Positions 27,072 through 36,684 of a DNA stretch of 64,000 nt are shown one piece after another. Position 1 is the stretch's first letter, and the number at the start of each line of letters is the position of its first letter. The stretch is taken from the NCBI RefSeq assembly GCF_003076455.1, contig NZ_CP020918.1:3632001-3696000 (forward strand). The letters are read 5' to 3'. The DNA is from Flavobacterium faecale. GTDB taxonomy: Bacteria > Bacteroidota > Bacteroidia > Flavobacteriales > Flavobacteriaceae. A program made the translations under genes and the position numbers. The notes beneath the pieces are model-generated. The model had not been told where the DNA came from and did no database searches. It saw only the letters and a program-made list of their open reading frames with translations.

Positions 27072-28478
27072 TTAAGTCCCTAAGCAATAAATTTCGAGTG
27101 TGTTCCATTCTCCAGCTGGATTCTCATAATTACCCAACTTTATAGTACGACCTGATTTATAAGTTAGACCATATTTGATGGGTACATTTGCTGCTTTTGG
27201 ATTGTACGTGAAGTCCGATTTACCACCTGCATTCTCTTTCCCCACAGAAGGTACATCTCCATATACTTGTCCCAAAGCGATGAAATCACCACAATCTCCA
27301 TCTTGCACTTGGTATTCTAGACTGTGCATCCACACCTTCCAAAAGGTTCCATGAGGCCCTTTGGCATGGTACAAAATCCCACTGTCTTTTTTGTCTTTCA
27401 AACGAGGTTCCCATTTCTTATCACCCCATTTGAATTGGGTGGTTAAATGATAATCACCGTATTCATTTTTGGTAGTTAACCCACCATAAATTTCGCCCGA
27501 AATTTTCAAAATATTCTCACCATTTTCTTGAATTACAGAAAATACTTTTTTGGGATCATTGTTCAAGCCCATTGGTTTTCCTGTGTTTACATTTTCTGAT
27601 TTTTCGAAATCAATATCTACCGAAGGGTGAACTGCTCCCATCCAAACATCCCATTTAGCTAAGGTTGGTTCAAGTAGATTTTCTCCACCTTTGGCAATCA
27701 CAACATTAGTTTCACCCAAAGCCCAACGGATTCCTTCTTGCAAATGTTTTAAGAAATTAGCATATACATACGATTCATCGGTATGACCCATCGCTGTATA
27801 AAAAACACGACCACCCTCGTAAGTATGGTACCATGAAATAGGATGTGAAGCTCCCATTGTACCGCCTTTATAACTTTTTTCGTCCGCAGATAATAATACG
27901 TTTACATGGGCACCAACTGGTTTTTTAAAATTATACCATTCGTCAAACTTCTCAAAACTAGCAGGGTAATGTGTCGTTGCAGGATGCGGATTGTTTGCGT
28001 TTTTATTGACAACTACTTTTTGTTGCTTAGGGTGTGATAAGAATTGCGCTCCAATCATTTCGGCATAAAAAGGCCATTCGTACTCCGTATCTGTAGCCGA
28101 ATGAACACCTACAAAACTACCGCCATTATTGATGTATTTCTCAAAAGCTTTCTCTTGTTCGGTATTCAAAATATCTCCAGTAGTGTTTAAAAACAACACC
28201 ATTTGAAATTTTGAAAGCGTCTCTGTACTAAACAAATTAGCGTCTTCGCTAAACTGCATCTTCCAGCCTTGTTCGTCGGCCATTTTTTGCAAAGCAGCAA
28301 TCCCTTTTGGAATAGAGGTATGTCTAAATCCAGCGGTTTTTGAGAATATTAAAATAGATTTACTGTCAGTAAACTTGCTTGCACTAGCATTTGTTTTATT
28401 GGCTGTTTTACAACTATAAATCAAAAAACTGCTTATTGTTAGCAGTACAACTACATATTTATTAATTATATGGAACAT
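27072..28478 (-). CDS. ThuA-DUF1080 fusion lipoprotein, truncated by an in-frame stop
   Basis: A lipoprotein (MFHIINKYVVVLLTISSFLI then YSC; start at 28478, directly after the GH3 stop). Residues ~35-235 are a ThuA domain (SILIFSKTAGFRHTSIPKG, FVGVHSATDTEYEWPFYAEM, GRVFYTAMGHTDESY). The rest is a DUF1080 domain of the concanavalin-like fold (KDSGILYHAKGP, SLEYQVQDGDCGDF, WNTLEIYCLG). DUF1080 members include 3-keto-glycoside hydrolases. It probably acts on oxidised or unusual disaccharides in the periplasm, which is an inference. The coding frame is cut by TAA at 27072 with the natural C-terminus following in frame, so full length would be about 530 residues. Confidence 0.85.
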   Translation of the reverse strand: MFHIINKYVVVLLTISSFLIYSCKTANKTNASASKFTDSKSILIFSKTAGFRHTSIPKGIAALQKMADEQGWKMQFSEDANLFSTETLSKFQMVLFLNTTGDILNTEQEKAFEKYINNGGSFVGVHSATDTEYEWPFYAEMIGAQFLSHPKQQKVVVNKNANNPHPATTHYPASFEKFDEWYNFKKPVGAHVNVLLSADEKSYKGGTMGASHPISWYHTYEGGRVFYTAMGHTDESYVYANFLKHLQEGIRWALGETNVVIAKGGENLLEPTLAKWDVWMGAVHPSVDIDFEKSENVNTGKPMGLNNDPKKVFSVIQENGENILKISGEIYGGLTTKNEYGDYHLTTQFKWGDKKWEPRLKDKKDSGILYHAKGPHGTFWKVWMHSLEYQVQDGDCGDFIALGQVYGDVPSVGKENAGGKSDFTYNPKAANVPIKYGLTYKSGRTIKLGNYENPAGEWNTLEIYCLGT

Positions 28479-28480
28479 AA

Positions 28481-30682
28481 TTATATTTTTACATTCATTT
28501 TTATACATGGATTCGCCCCTAAATCAATACTTCTTTGCGAAGGTAAACAACCTCCTACATACAAAGAATAATTGCCTTTTCGCACCATTGATTTTCCGTT
28601 TTGATCAACTTGGTTAAATGTGCTTTTGTTTAAAGCGAAGGTCACTGTTTTGGTTTCGCCTGCTTTCAAAAGGGCTCTTTTAAAGGATTTTAAATCATAA
28701 ATAGGATCTCCTTTTCCTGCCAATGGCGAACTGATGTACAACTGAATCACCTCTTCAGAATCAGTTTTTCCTGTATTGCTAACATCAACAGTTACGGTGA
28801 AATCTTTATTGATTTTAAGATTTTTATATTCGAAAGTAGTATAAGATAATCCAAATCCAAATGGATACAATGGCTCCTCGGTCATGTATTTATAGGTACG
28901 CCCAGTCATATTGTAATCATCAAAAGCGGGTAATTGCGTTTCTGATTTTGGGAAAGTGATAGGTAGTTTTCCTGAGGGTGCAACGTCTCCAAACAAAACA
29001 TCTGCAACGGCATTTCCGCCTTCTTCACCTGGATACCACACGAACAAAATAGCATCGGCAATGTCATGGATTTCTGGAATAGCAATCGGGCTACCACCTG
29101 TTAGTACCAATACCAACGGCTTTTTGCTTCCTTTCTTTAATTTTTTTAAGTAATCAATTTGGTTTTGAGGCAAACGCAATGACTTTTTATCTCCTTTGTC
29201 ATCTGATGCAATAGCCTCTCCTTCTTCTCCCTCCAATAATCCTGAAATTCCCATTACTGCAATACAGACATCTGAGTTTTTAGCTTCACCAGTAGACCAA
29301 TCAATTGGATTATTATTTTTCGAAAAAGGCATGACTCCCATTTTATAATTGATGCTCGTTCCTGGGCTCACTTTACCAACTATTCCGTCCAAAATGGTTT
29401 GGGTACTGCTTGATACCCCATAATAATTTCCGAGTAAAACCTCTTCGCTAGATGCGTTTGGCCCAACGACATAAACAGTTCTGGTTTTTTTATTAATAGG
29501 AAGTACGTTATTACTATTTTTTAAAAGCACAATCGATTTTTGGGCCGCTTCACGAGCTAGTTTTCGATGAGGCTCAGAATCGACTACCGAGGCATCAATT
29601 TTATCATAAGGATTACTACCAATAGGATCAAACATTCCCAATTTGAAACGGGTAGCTAAGCTTTCTTTCAATCGAATATCAATCAAATCTTGTGTTACCA
29701 AACCTTGATTCAGTGCACTTTTTAAAACTTTATATACATTTCCGCAATTGATATTGGTTCCGTTAATCAAAGCCAAAGCAGCTGACTCTTCAGGTGTTTT
29801 TGTAATTTTATGAAACTGATGAAAATCTTGAATGGCACCACAATCAGAAACAATGTATCCTTTGAAACCCCATTCTTTTTTTAGAATTTCTTGCAATAAA
29901 TACGGACTACCAGAACAAGCTTCGCCTAACGTTCTATTGTATGCGCCCATCACTCCTTCGACTTTTGCTTCCTGCACTAAGGCTTTAAAAGCGGGTAAAT
30001 AGGTTTCGAATAAATCTTTCTTGGACACTACTGCATTAAATTCATGTCTCGATTCCTCAGGACCCGAATGCACTGCATAATGTTTGGCACAAGCGGCAGC
30101 TTTCATGTATTTTGGGTTATCCCCTTGTAATCCTTTTACAAATGCAACACCAATACGACTGGTCAAATAAGGATCTTCGCCGTAGGTTTCTTGACCACGA
30201 CCCCAACGGGGATCTCTAAATATATTAACATTTGGCGACCAAAAAGTCAAACCTGCATAACGGCTGCGATTATCAATTTTGATAGCTTCATTGTATTTTG
30301 CTCGAGCTTCGTCTGAAATTGCATTGGCTACTCGTTGAATTAACCCATCATCAAAAGTAGCTCCCAAACCAATGGCTTGTGGAAAAACGGTTGCTCTACC
30401 ATTTCTAGCAATTCCGTGCAGCGCTTCGTTCCACCAATTGTATTCTGGGATTCCTAATCTTGGGATAGCGGGGCAGACATCTAACATTTGAGAGACTTTC
30501 TCTTCCAAGCTCATCGCATCAACCAAAGCATCAATGCGTTGTTCATTGGTTAAATTACTATTTTCCCATTTAAAAACTGCCTTACTTGGTGCGCTTGTTT
30601 GGTTCTGTGCTTTTACTTCATTCGAAATAAAAAAAGAACAAACGGTCACAATTGACAAAATTGGTCTTGAATAATACTTCAT
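28481..30682 (-). CDS. GH3-family beta-glycosidase
   Basis: A secreted GH3 exo-enzyme. The start is placed at 30682 (MKYYSRPILSIVTVCSFF, signal peptide ending VKAQ), because a terminator of the previous gene (30726-30759) lies inside any longer version. The (beta/alpha)8 domain shows NVNIFRDPRWGRGQETYGED, KHYAVHSGPE and the nucleophile Asp280 in GYIVSDCGAI. The second domain (about 385-620) and a C-terminal fibronectin III-like domain (EVIQLYISSPLAG, LKSFKRALLKAGETKTV) complete the usual three-domain plan. GH3 enzymes remove terminal beta-linked sugars. In red-algal loci they can act on beta-galactosides or beta-xylosides. The next gene starts three bases before its end region, so the two are coupled. 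Confidence 0.93.
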   Translation of the reverse strand: MKYYSRPILSIVTVCSFFISNEVKAQNQTSAPSKAVFKWENSNLTNEQRIDALVDAMSLEEKVSQMLDVCPAIPRLGIPEYNWWNEALHGIARNGRATVFPQAIGLGATFDDGLIQRVANAISDEARAKYNEAIKIDNRSRYAGLTFWSPNVNIFRDPRWGRGQETYGEDPYLTSRIGVAFVKGLQGDNPKYMKAAACAKHYAVHSGPEESRHEFNAVVSKKDLFETYLPAFKALVQEAKVEGVMGAYNRTLGEACSGSPYLLQEILKKEWGFKGYIVSDCGAIQDFHQFHKITKTPEESAALALINGTNINCGNVYKVLKSALNQGLVTQDLIDIRLKESLATRFKLGMFDPIGSNPYDKIDASVVDSEPHRKLAREAAQKSIVLLKNSNNVLPINKKTRTVYVVGPNASSEEVLLGNYYGVSSSTQTILDGIVGKVSPGTSINYKMGVMPFSKNNNPIDWSTGEAKNSDVCIAVMGISGLLEGEEGEAIASDDKGDKKSLRLPQNQIDYLKKLKKGSKKPLVLVLTGGSPIAIPEIHDIADAILFVWYPGEEGGNAVADVLFGDVAPSGKLPITFPKSETQLPAFDDYNMTGRTYKYMTEEPLYPFGFGLSYTTFEYKNLKINKDFTVTVDVSNTGKTDSEEVIQLYISSPLAGKGDPIYDLKSFKRALLKAGETKTVTFALNKSTFNQVDQNGKSMVRKGNYSLYVGGCLPSQRSIDLGANPCIKMNVKI

Positions 30683-30725
30683 TTTGTTGGTTTGGTTCGT
30701 TAATTTACATTTAAATCTTGTAAAC

Positions 30726-30759
30726 AACAAAAGCACATTAGTCAAAATGTGCTTTTGTT
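30726..30759 (-). terminator. Terminator after GH29 lipoprotein gene
   Basis: AACAAAAGCACAT (30726-30738) pairs with ATGTGCTTTTGTT (30747-30759), giving a U-rich 3' arm on the minus strand. It lies 16 bp after the GH29 stop and 44 bp before the chosen GH3 start. Confidence 0.8.
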
Positions 30760-30774
30760 TTCAATAGGTATTTC

Positions 30775-32322
30775 TTAATGTGTAATTGCGATGGTATAAG
30801 CAAAATCTCCAGGTTTAACACTTGGCATTTTTACTTTCAAACCTTTGTCGGTTTGTTCCCACTGAATTTTCTCTTTACTTCCTAATACACTAATATTTTT
30901 GATTTTTAAATCTTTGGCATAAGTAGCATTTTTAGCTAATGTTTCAATATTTACATAACCGTCTGCTGGCCAGTCCAAAACAATGGCATACAACTTATTG
31001 TCTTTTTCAGTAAAACGAATGTCTTTTGATGATAAACCTTCATTGTTTCCTTCAGAGTGGTGTCCCTTTTTAACTTCTGTTGGTCCTTCTCCAAACGTTT
31101 TCCAGTAATGTGTATCATAAACTGCTTCTCCGTTCATATCCAACCAACCTCCGATTTGAAGTAAAATATCTTTTTGGTCTTGCGGAATCGTTCCGTCAGA
31201 TTTTGGTCCAACGTTTAATAACAAGCAACCATTTTTCGAAATAATATCAACTAAATCATCTACAATTTCGTTAGCCGTTTTAGACTCCCAGTTGCTTACA
31301 TAACTCCAAGAATTTTTTCCGATTGAAGTATCTGTTTGCCAAGGCAGTTTTCTAATCCCTGGTAGTTTTCCTCTTTCAAGGTCATAAACCACTGTACCTT
31401 CAGGAAAAGCTTCATGCGAAAAGTTTTTGTCTTGCAAAACAACTTCTTTACCCCATTCGATTCCTTTGTTGTAATAATAAGCTGCTAATTTTGGTCTTTG
31501 ATCAGCAAATTCTGGAATATCTAGCATAAAATCAAACCATAGAATGTCTGGTTTGTATACATCGATTATCTCCTTAGTACGTCTCCACCACAAATCTTTA
31601 AATTCAGCTGTTGGTGGTTGGTTGATATCTTTTCCTTTTTTCGAATATAAATCAGAAAATTGAGGGTCTGTAGTATCAAATTTATCTTTCTTGTTATAGT
31701 ATGACCAGTTGAAAGCAAAGTGAGAAGATGCTCCCATGATCATTCCTTCTTCACGTCCTGCCTTAAATAATTCGCCAAGAATATCTCTTTTAGGTCCCAT
31801 ATCTACTGCGTTCCATCTGGTAACAGTCGATTTGTACATTGCAAAACCATCATGGTGTTCAGCCACAGGAATTACATATTTGGCTCCTGATTTTTTAAAC
31901 AAATCTATCCATTCTTTCGCATTGAATTTTTCTCCCTTAAACATCGGAATAAAATCTTTGTAACCAAATTTCTTTTGGTCACCCCATACTTCTTTATGAT
32001 GAAAGTATTCTTTTGCAGGTCCTTTCAAATCTGGTTTCAATTGTGCCGAAAATTTAATTGAGTCCATGTACATATTACGTGGATACCATTCGGATCCGTA
32101 CTCAGGTACAGAATACGCTCCCCAGTGAATAAAAATTCCAAATTTGGCTTTGTTAAACCAAGCAGGGTCTTTGTAGTTTGCTTTTATAGATTCCCAATTG
32201 GCTTCGTACTTGGGTTTGCCAGTAACGGCTACATTTGAGGAACCCGTCTGGGTAGATTTACATGATGCAACAAGCAGCACAGCCGCTATTGGAATCATTA
32301 AGTTGAGTTTTTTTAAATTCAT
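30775..32322 (-). CDS. GH29-family lipoprotein
   Basis: A 515-residue lipoprotein (lipobox LLVASC, Cys 21). GH29 signatures are complete: WFNKAKFGIFIHWGAYSVPEYGSEWYPRNM (about 55-84, Phe-Gly-Ile-Phe-Ile-His-Trp-Gly), HHDGFAMYKS, KPDILWFDFML with nucleophile Asp264, LPWQTDTSIGKNSW, and KNGCLLLNVGPKSDGTIP near 370. The C-terminal third is the usual beta-sandwich. It keeps the classical WFD nucleophile motif, unlike the GH29 at 14723. The two thus probably have different specificities, for example L-fucose-like and L-galactose units, or different linkages. Cell location is the outer membrane or periplasmic face. Substrate assignment is inferred. Confidence 0.93.
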   Translation of the reverse strand: MNLKKLNLMIPIAAVLLVASCKSTQTGSSNVAVTGKPKYEANWESIKANYKDPAWFNKAKFGIFIHWGAYSVPEYGSEWYPRNMYMDSIKFSAQLKPDLKGPAKEYFHHKEVWGDQKKFGYKDFIPMFKGEKFNAKEWIDLFKKSGAKYVIPVAEHHDGFAMYKSTVTRWNAVDMGPKRDILGELFKAGREEGMIMGASSHFAFNWSYYNKKDKFDTTDPQFSDLYSKKGKDINQPPTAEFKDLWWRRTKEIIDVYKPDILWFDFMLDIPEFADQRPKLAAYYYNKGIEWGKEVVLQDKNFSHEAFPEGTVVYDLERGKLPGIRKLPWQTDTSIGKNSWSYVSNWESKTANEIVDDLVDIISKNGCLLLNVGPKSDGTIPQDQKDILLQIGGWLDMNGEAVYDTHYWKTFGEGPTEVKKGHHSEGNNEGLSSKDIRFTEKDNKLYAIVLDWPADGYVNIETLAKNATYAKDLKIKNISVLGSKEKIQWEQTDKGLKVKMPSVKPGDFAYTIAITH

Positions 32323-32438
32323 CTTGGTTCAGAATTAATTGATTGTATTATTTTACTTTGCGAAATTCGTTTTCTATCATTCAACCTAGTACAACGTATG
32401 TCTAAAATCATAACTTAAATGATTCTGTACAGTTATTA

Positions 32439-34070
32439 CTAGACTTTTTTGGCCTTTAATCTAGATATAAGTATCGAATCGGCTTGATTAGACCAAGGTG
32501 AGATGAACTTTTCTCCTTTTATATTATCCGTTTCGGAAGTTAACTCACCCGTTATTACATTAAACCATTGCATCGTACGATCACCATGTTCCGGTTTTAA
32601 GTGCCAAGCATTGAAGCCGTAGTTTTCTTTGTTGACATACATTAAAGTGATACTTCCATCCTCTGAAGTTAAATTATAAGCAGATCCGTTTTTTTGAGGA
32701 GTCGCTTTCATTTTACCGAAATCAACCATGGTAAATAATTTTTCCATGTGTTTGAAATATTCAAAATGAGGTTTAATAAAATCAGCAGGCTGCTCATATG
32801 GATTGTAAATTATAGCATTCCATGACGTTCCTTGCCAATAGTATGTAGTGTATACTCCCGCAAATAGACACATATAATTGCGTCGTAAACAATGTTCAGC
32901 ATTGACATAATCTCCCGTAAAAACTTCATAAGGAGATTCCTCATACCCACCATGTTCAATATTAAAAACTGGTTTTTTGAACTTGTTCTTTGCCTCAAGC
33001 ATTTTATTATACAAATTATCTGACCAATCTTGGGTGGAGATAAAATCTACATTTTCTGGGTATTTGGAGCAAAATTTAAAATCATGAACCGATAATAGTC
33101 TGTTGAACTTGTCGTTACTTCTAGCTCTTACAATTCGATCATTGATATACTTTTCATCCGCACGTCCATAAAAAAGTGCTTCTTTGGAAATATCCCATAC
33201 CACATTAGGAAAGGCTTGGTATCTTTTGATCACATAATCAAAATACATATTATCAGCATCGGTATTCATGTCTGGCCACTTAACCATTTTGTTCCAAACA
33301 TAAATCATTAAATGCGACGCAATTCTTTTGTCATGCATCAAACTAATTGTTCGATCTAGCTTTTTAAAAAACTCAGGATTTAGTGCGCTGAAATCAGGTT
33401 TTTTATTATTTCCTAAAAAAGGATAAATATCATCAGGTCCTCCAAATTCGTGTTCGGGATGCTCTTTTAATTTTGGATCTTTTTTCCAACTTACATCATA
33501 AGAGAAGACATTCATTACTACTTGGTTGAGCCCATTATCTTTAATAAGGTTTAATAAATGGTCTGATTTTGGGGTTGCTTTATCATTTTTATAATCCAAA
33601 GCATACAACCAATCACATTCAAAAGCTAGTAAAAAATAAGGTGTTCCGTCTTGGTAGAAAAAGTTTTGAGGCTTGTCCTTATTAATCACAATGCCTCCAT
33701 GATTGTCTGCTTTATTTTTGGTGACATTTACATTTCCTTTTTTATTATCTAATGCTTTATCATCTGCAAAAGTCACATAGGTCCACTCCCCTTCTAAGGA
33801 ACTTGAAAAGCGGATTACCCATTCATTGTTTCCATTATAAAAACCGGGAACCTCTTGCTTTGTTCCGTTTTGATGTGTGAAAAATGCACCAAAACGAGCC
33901 GTAAAAGGTGATTTTGAATTCGATTTAGTAGTAATCGTAATATCTACCACCTCCCATTTCGGAATGGATGTAGCTACGTTTGAATTATACTTAACTGTGG
34001 TAATTTGACTATTGCTTTGCACTGCAAATAGCAGCGCAAGAGCAATAACCATTTTTGATACTATCTTCAT
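32439..34070 (-). CDS. DUF5060/DUF4038 (GH140-like) glycoside hydrolase
   Basis: A 543-residue secreted protein with signal peptide 1-21 (VQSNSQ). The N-terminal beta-sandwich (about 25-115, WEVVDITITT ... GEWTYVTFADD) is DUF5060. A TIM barrel of the DUF4038/GH140 type follows (PYFLLAFECDWLYALDY ... VMNVFSYDVSWKKDP). Likely catalytic acids are the Glu in VVWDISKEALFYG and the Glu in PVFNIEHGGYEE. A small C-terminal sandwich ends the chain. The founding GH140 enzyme cuts apiose from pectin, so activity here, inside a galactan locus, would be something else. It follows a sulfatase by 12 bp and is surely in its operon. The product is best called a putative hydrolase of unknown substrate. Confidence 0.8.
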   Translation of the reverse strand: MKIVSKMVIALALLFAVQSNSQITTVKYNSNVATSIPKWEVVDITITTKSNSKSPFTARFGAFFTHQNGTKQEVPGFYNGNNEWVIRFSSSLEGEWTYVTFADDKALDNKKGNVNVTKNKADNHGGIVINKDKPQNFFYQDGTPYFLLAFECDWLYALDYKNDKATPKSDHLLNLIKDNGLNQVVMNVFSYDVSWKKDPKLKEHPEHEFGGPDDIYPFLGNNKKPDFSALNPEFFKKLDRTISLMHDKRIASHLMIYVWNKMVKWPDMNTDADNMYFDYVIKRYQAFPNVVWDISKEALFYGRADEKYINDRIVRARSNDKFNRLLSVHDFKFCSKYPENVDFISTQDWSDNLYNKMLEAKNKFKKPVFNIEHGGYEESPYEVFTGDYVNAEHCLRRNYMCLFAGVYTTYYWQGTSWNAIIYNPYEQPADFIKPHFEYFKHMEKLFTMVDFGKMKATPQKNGSAYNLTSEDGSITLMYVNKENYGFNAWHLKPEHGDRTMQWFNVITGELTSETDNIKGEKFISPWSNQADSILISRLKAKKV

Positions 34071-34082
34071 ATCTTGACTAAA

Positions 34083-35765
34083 TTAATCATTCCAGTGTTC
34101 ATCAATTACTTTTTGAATGTGTGGGAATTTCGCCCCATCTTCTTCTTTCAATTCTTTTCTTTTTTCAAGTAATTGTTGCTTTAAATTATATATAACATCT
34201 TTGTAAGCAGGATCATTATAAGCGTTGTTCATTTCCTCAGGATCTTTTGATAAGTCATAAAATTCCCAAGCGGCTGGTGTATCCATTTCAAAAAGATTAC
34301 CCCAACTTTTTTTGTTCCATTCTGCTTTTGGATCTTTAGTATCTACCCAAAATTTTCCGTAAAAAAAGATCAGTTTATATTTTTTAGTTCGAAGACCAAA
34401 ATGCGCTGGATTTGCGTGTGCATGCGCCATGTGCATCCAGTACCTGTAATAGGTTGATTGCTGCCAACCTGCAGGCTCTTTACCTGTTTCAAGAATCGTT
34501 TTAAAACTATGCCCTTGCATTTGTTTTGGTGCTTTACCTCCTGCTAATTCAATTAAAGTAGGTGCAAAATCGGTGTTGTTAATGATGGCATTGGTACGTT
34601 GGCCCGCTTTAATTTTTTCTGGATACCTTACAAAAAATGGCATACGCATGGATTCTTCATACATCCATCTCTTGTCAATATAATCGTGTTCGCCTAGCAT
34701 AAATCCTTGATCACCTGTATAGACAATTATTGTATTTTCATATAGTCCCTCTTTTTTCAAGAATTCAACTAAACGAGCTACGTTATCATCCACACCTTTT
34801 ACACAACGTAAATAACGTTTTAAGTACTCTTGGTAAGTTGCGTGCGTGTATGCATTTGGAGACATATCATCACGTATTTTTTTAGCTGGATCAAAATTAG
34901 GGTCTGAATTTTTAAGTGAACTCTTGTTCCATAACATCATCCCTTGGCTTCTGATTGTATTTCGTTTAGAAACGGATGACCCTATAACGTGAATCAACGA
35001 ATCATTTGCTCCTCTAGTGGCAATTGATCCATTGTTACCGTTGTAATACATACTTGCAGGTTCTGGAATTTCAGTATCCTCTAGATACTCTTTGTAACGA
35101 GGTGCATACTCAAAATTATCATGTGGTGCTTTGAATTGGTGGAATAAAACAAACGGTTTATTTTTGTCTCTCTTATTTTTTAACCAATTGATCGAAATAT
35201 CTGTAATCACATCAGAACTATGTCCTTTGTACTGTTTCCCAATTTTGTCTCCTGCATCTGGATTTTCATAAGGTGTCCCCGTTTCGGTTAAATAGGGATC
35301 AAAATAAGATCCTTGACCACCGTGCTGGGTTAACACATTATAGTAGTCAAAATTAGGTTGATCATGCAAATGCCATTTCCCAACCAATGCTGTTTGGTAT
35401 CCTAATTTTTTCAATTCGATAGGTAAATATTGTCTATCCATTGGCAGTTCACCTTCTAGATCTAGCACACCATTGGCTTGGCTGTATTGACCAGACATGA
35501 TAGACGCCCTACTTGGCGTACAAATAGAATTGTTAACAAAGCAATTATCAAAAATAATTCCTTCATTGGCAATTTTATCCAACGTTGGAGTTGGATTCAA
35601 TTTTGCCAAGCGACTTCCATAAATTCCAAAGGCTTGGGTAGTGTGATCATCAGACATGATGTAGATGATGTTTGGTTTTTGGTTTGTCTTAGTACTCTTT
35701 TGTGCAAATGAAGTTGCAGAGGCAACTACGAAAAGGGCAACTGTTGCAATTGTTTTATGAATCAT
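34083..35765 (-). CDS. S1-family sulfatase (CxPxR type)
   Basis: A 560-residue secreted sulfatase with signal peptide 1-22 (TSFAQ). PNIIYIMSDDHTTQAFG gives the metal Asp pair. CTPSR (Cys 82) is the formylglycine site. GKWHLHDQPNFDYYN, FKAPHDNFEY and YTGDQGFMLGEHDYIDKRWMYE are textbook active-site blocks. The layout resembles sulfatases that act on terminal residues of glycosaminoglycan- or algal-type oligosaccharides. A single ACATATGA copy lies 58 bp upstream, where other PUL genes have the proximal operator half. It begins an operon with the DUF4038 enzyme. Confidence 0.94.
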   Translation of the reverse strand: MIHKTIATVALFVVASATSFAQKSTKTNQKPNIIYIMSDDHTTQAFGIYGSRLAKLNPTPTLDKIANEGIIFDNCFVNNSICTPSRASIMSGQYSQANGVLDLEGELPMDRQYLPIELKKLGYQTALVGKWHLHDQPNFDYYNVLTQHGGQGSYFDPYLTETGTPYENPDAGDKIGKQYKGHSSDVITDISINWLKNKRDKNKPFVLFHQFKAPHDNFEYAPRYKEYLEDTEIPEPASMYYNGNNGSIATRGANDSLIHVIGSSVSKRNTIRSQGMMLWNKSSLKNSDPNFDPAKKIRDDMSPNAYTHATYQEYLKRYLRCVKGVDDNVARLVEFLKKEGLYENTIIVYTGDQGFMLGEHDYIDKRWMYEESMRMPFFVRYPEKIKAGQRTNAIINNTDFAPTLIELAGGKAPKQMQGHSFKTILETGKEPAGWQQSTYYRYWMHMAHAHANPAHFGLRTKKYKLIFFYGKFWVDTKDPKAEWNKKSWGNLFEMDTPAAWEFYDLSKDPEEMNNAYNDPAYKDVIYNLKQQLLEKRKELKEEDGAKFPHIQKVIDEHWND

Positions 35766-35822
35766 TTTCTTTTGATTTTTATTGAATGATAAAGATCTAT
35801 ATTTAGAAGTAAAAGGACTACC

Positions 35823-35830
35823 ACATATGA
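35823..35830. promoter_or_regulatory. Single ACATATGA operator-like half site
   Basis: Seven of eight bases match ACATATGT, 58-65 bp upstream of the sulfatase start at 35765. This is close to the position of the proximal copy at the susC genes (61). No good partner is seen 21 bp to either side. Confidence 0.45.
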
Positions 35831-35877
35831 TTTTTATAAGGAAATAAAGGGGTTTAAAGGATTAAAATTAACAAAAA

Positions 35878-35899
35878 GAGCGGCCTATTTAGACCGCTC
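35878..35899 (-). terminator. Terminator after the T9SS-tailed protein gene
   Basis: GAGCGGCC pairs with GACCGCTC (one G-T pair) around TATTTA, with a T-rich minus-strand exit. It lies 27 bp beyond the stop at 35926. Confidence 0.7.
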
Positions 35900-35925
35900 C
35901 TTGATTGAACTAGACAAACTAATGA

Positions 35926-36603
35926 TTATTTTTTAATGATTTTTGCTGTTTTACCATTATCCGTTTTTAAGATGTATGTACCATTATTCAAATCTGAAAT
36001 ATTAATTTCATTTGTATTGGTAAAAGTTTTAACAACTTTACCTAACAAATCATACACTTTGGCACTACTAATTTCTTCACTATTACCAAGAGTTACAATT
36101 CCTGTTGTTGGATTTGGATACACTTCTACTGTATTAAGCTCAACTGATCGCGTACTTAAAGTAGCAGTATTACTCACATTAATATTGTATTTTTCAGTTG
36201 ATGTAGTTCCTTGTGCACCTGCTGAAAAAATTTGGAGCACATAGCCGGATACCTCTTCAGTTGCAGTATATTGAAATGTACTAGAATTTGAACTTAGATC
36301 CAATTCTTTAAAACCGTTTTGATAAAGCGCATTTTTGAAAACTGCAGGACTTGATGCTGGCTGATAAAATCTAAATACGACTCTAGCTAGTTGACCAGTT
36401 GGTGTTGTATTACCTGGTGCAATTGGCAAATTGGTATACGTAACTCCAATAGTCAGTGGCGTATTTGTTGGAAGGGTATTTACAGGAACTGTTGAAGCTA
36501 AAAAAGCATCCACTGTTTTCCCATTGATAGTCACAGACATAGTCTGAGCAAAAGAAAATGTTGTTGCCACTAAGGCACCTAATAAAAGTAATTTTTTCAT
36601 CAT
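35926..36603 (-). CDS. Secreted protein of unknown function with T9SS type-A sorting domain
   Basis: A 225-residue protein. Signal peptide 1-19 (TTFSFAQ). Residues ~20-145 form a beta-rich domain with no recognised family (MSVTINGKTVDAFLAST, ARVVFRFYQPASSP, SGYVLQIFSAG). Residues ~150-225 are a T9SS type-A C-terminal domain: VEVYPNPTTGIVTL, VYDLLGKVVKTF, DLNNGTYILKTD, KIIKK. The protein is therefore exported through the type IX system and either released or anchored at the surface. It lies downstream of another unknown secreted protein (36685) that has the PUL operator. A role in holding or recognising the polysaccharide is a guess from position alone. Confidence 0.8.
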   Translation of the reverse strand: MMKKLLLLGALVATTFSFAQTMSVTINGKTVDAFLASTVPVNTLPTNTPLTIGVTYTNLPIAPGNTTPTGQLARVVFRFYQPASSPAVFKNALYQNGFKELDLSSNSSTFQYTATEEVSGYVLQIFSAGAQGTTSTEKYNINVSNTATLSTRSVELNTVEVYPNPTTGIVTLGNSEEISSAKVYDLLGKVVKTFTNTNEINISDLNNGTYILKTDNGKTAKIIKK

Positions 36604-36650
36604 AATGTAATTTAAGTTGTAAATAAAAAATTTGTTAGAAATAAAATAAA

Positions 36651-36675
36651 GCCATTTCCCAAAGCAGAAAATGGC
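36651..36675 (-). terminator. Weak terminator-like hairpin
   Basis: GCCATTT and AAATGGC pair around an 11-base loop, just beyond the stop of the 284-residue gene. The arms are short and AT-rich on the minus-strand exit, so it may be leaky and allow reading into the next gene. Confidence 0.5.
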
Positions 36676-36684
36676 TCTAAGCTG

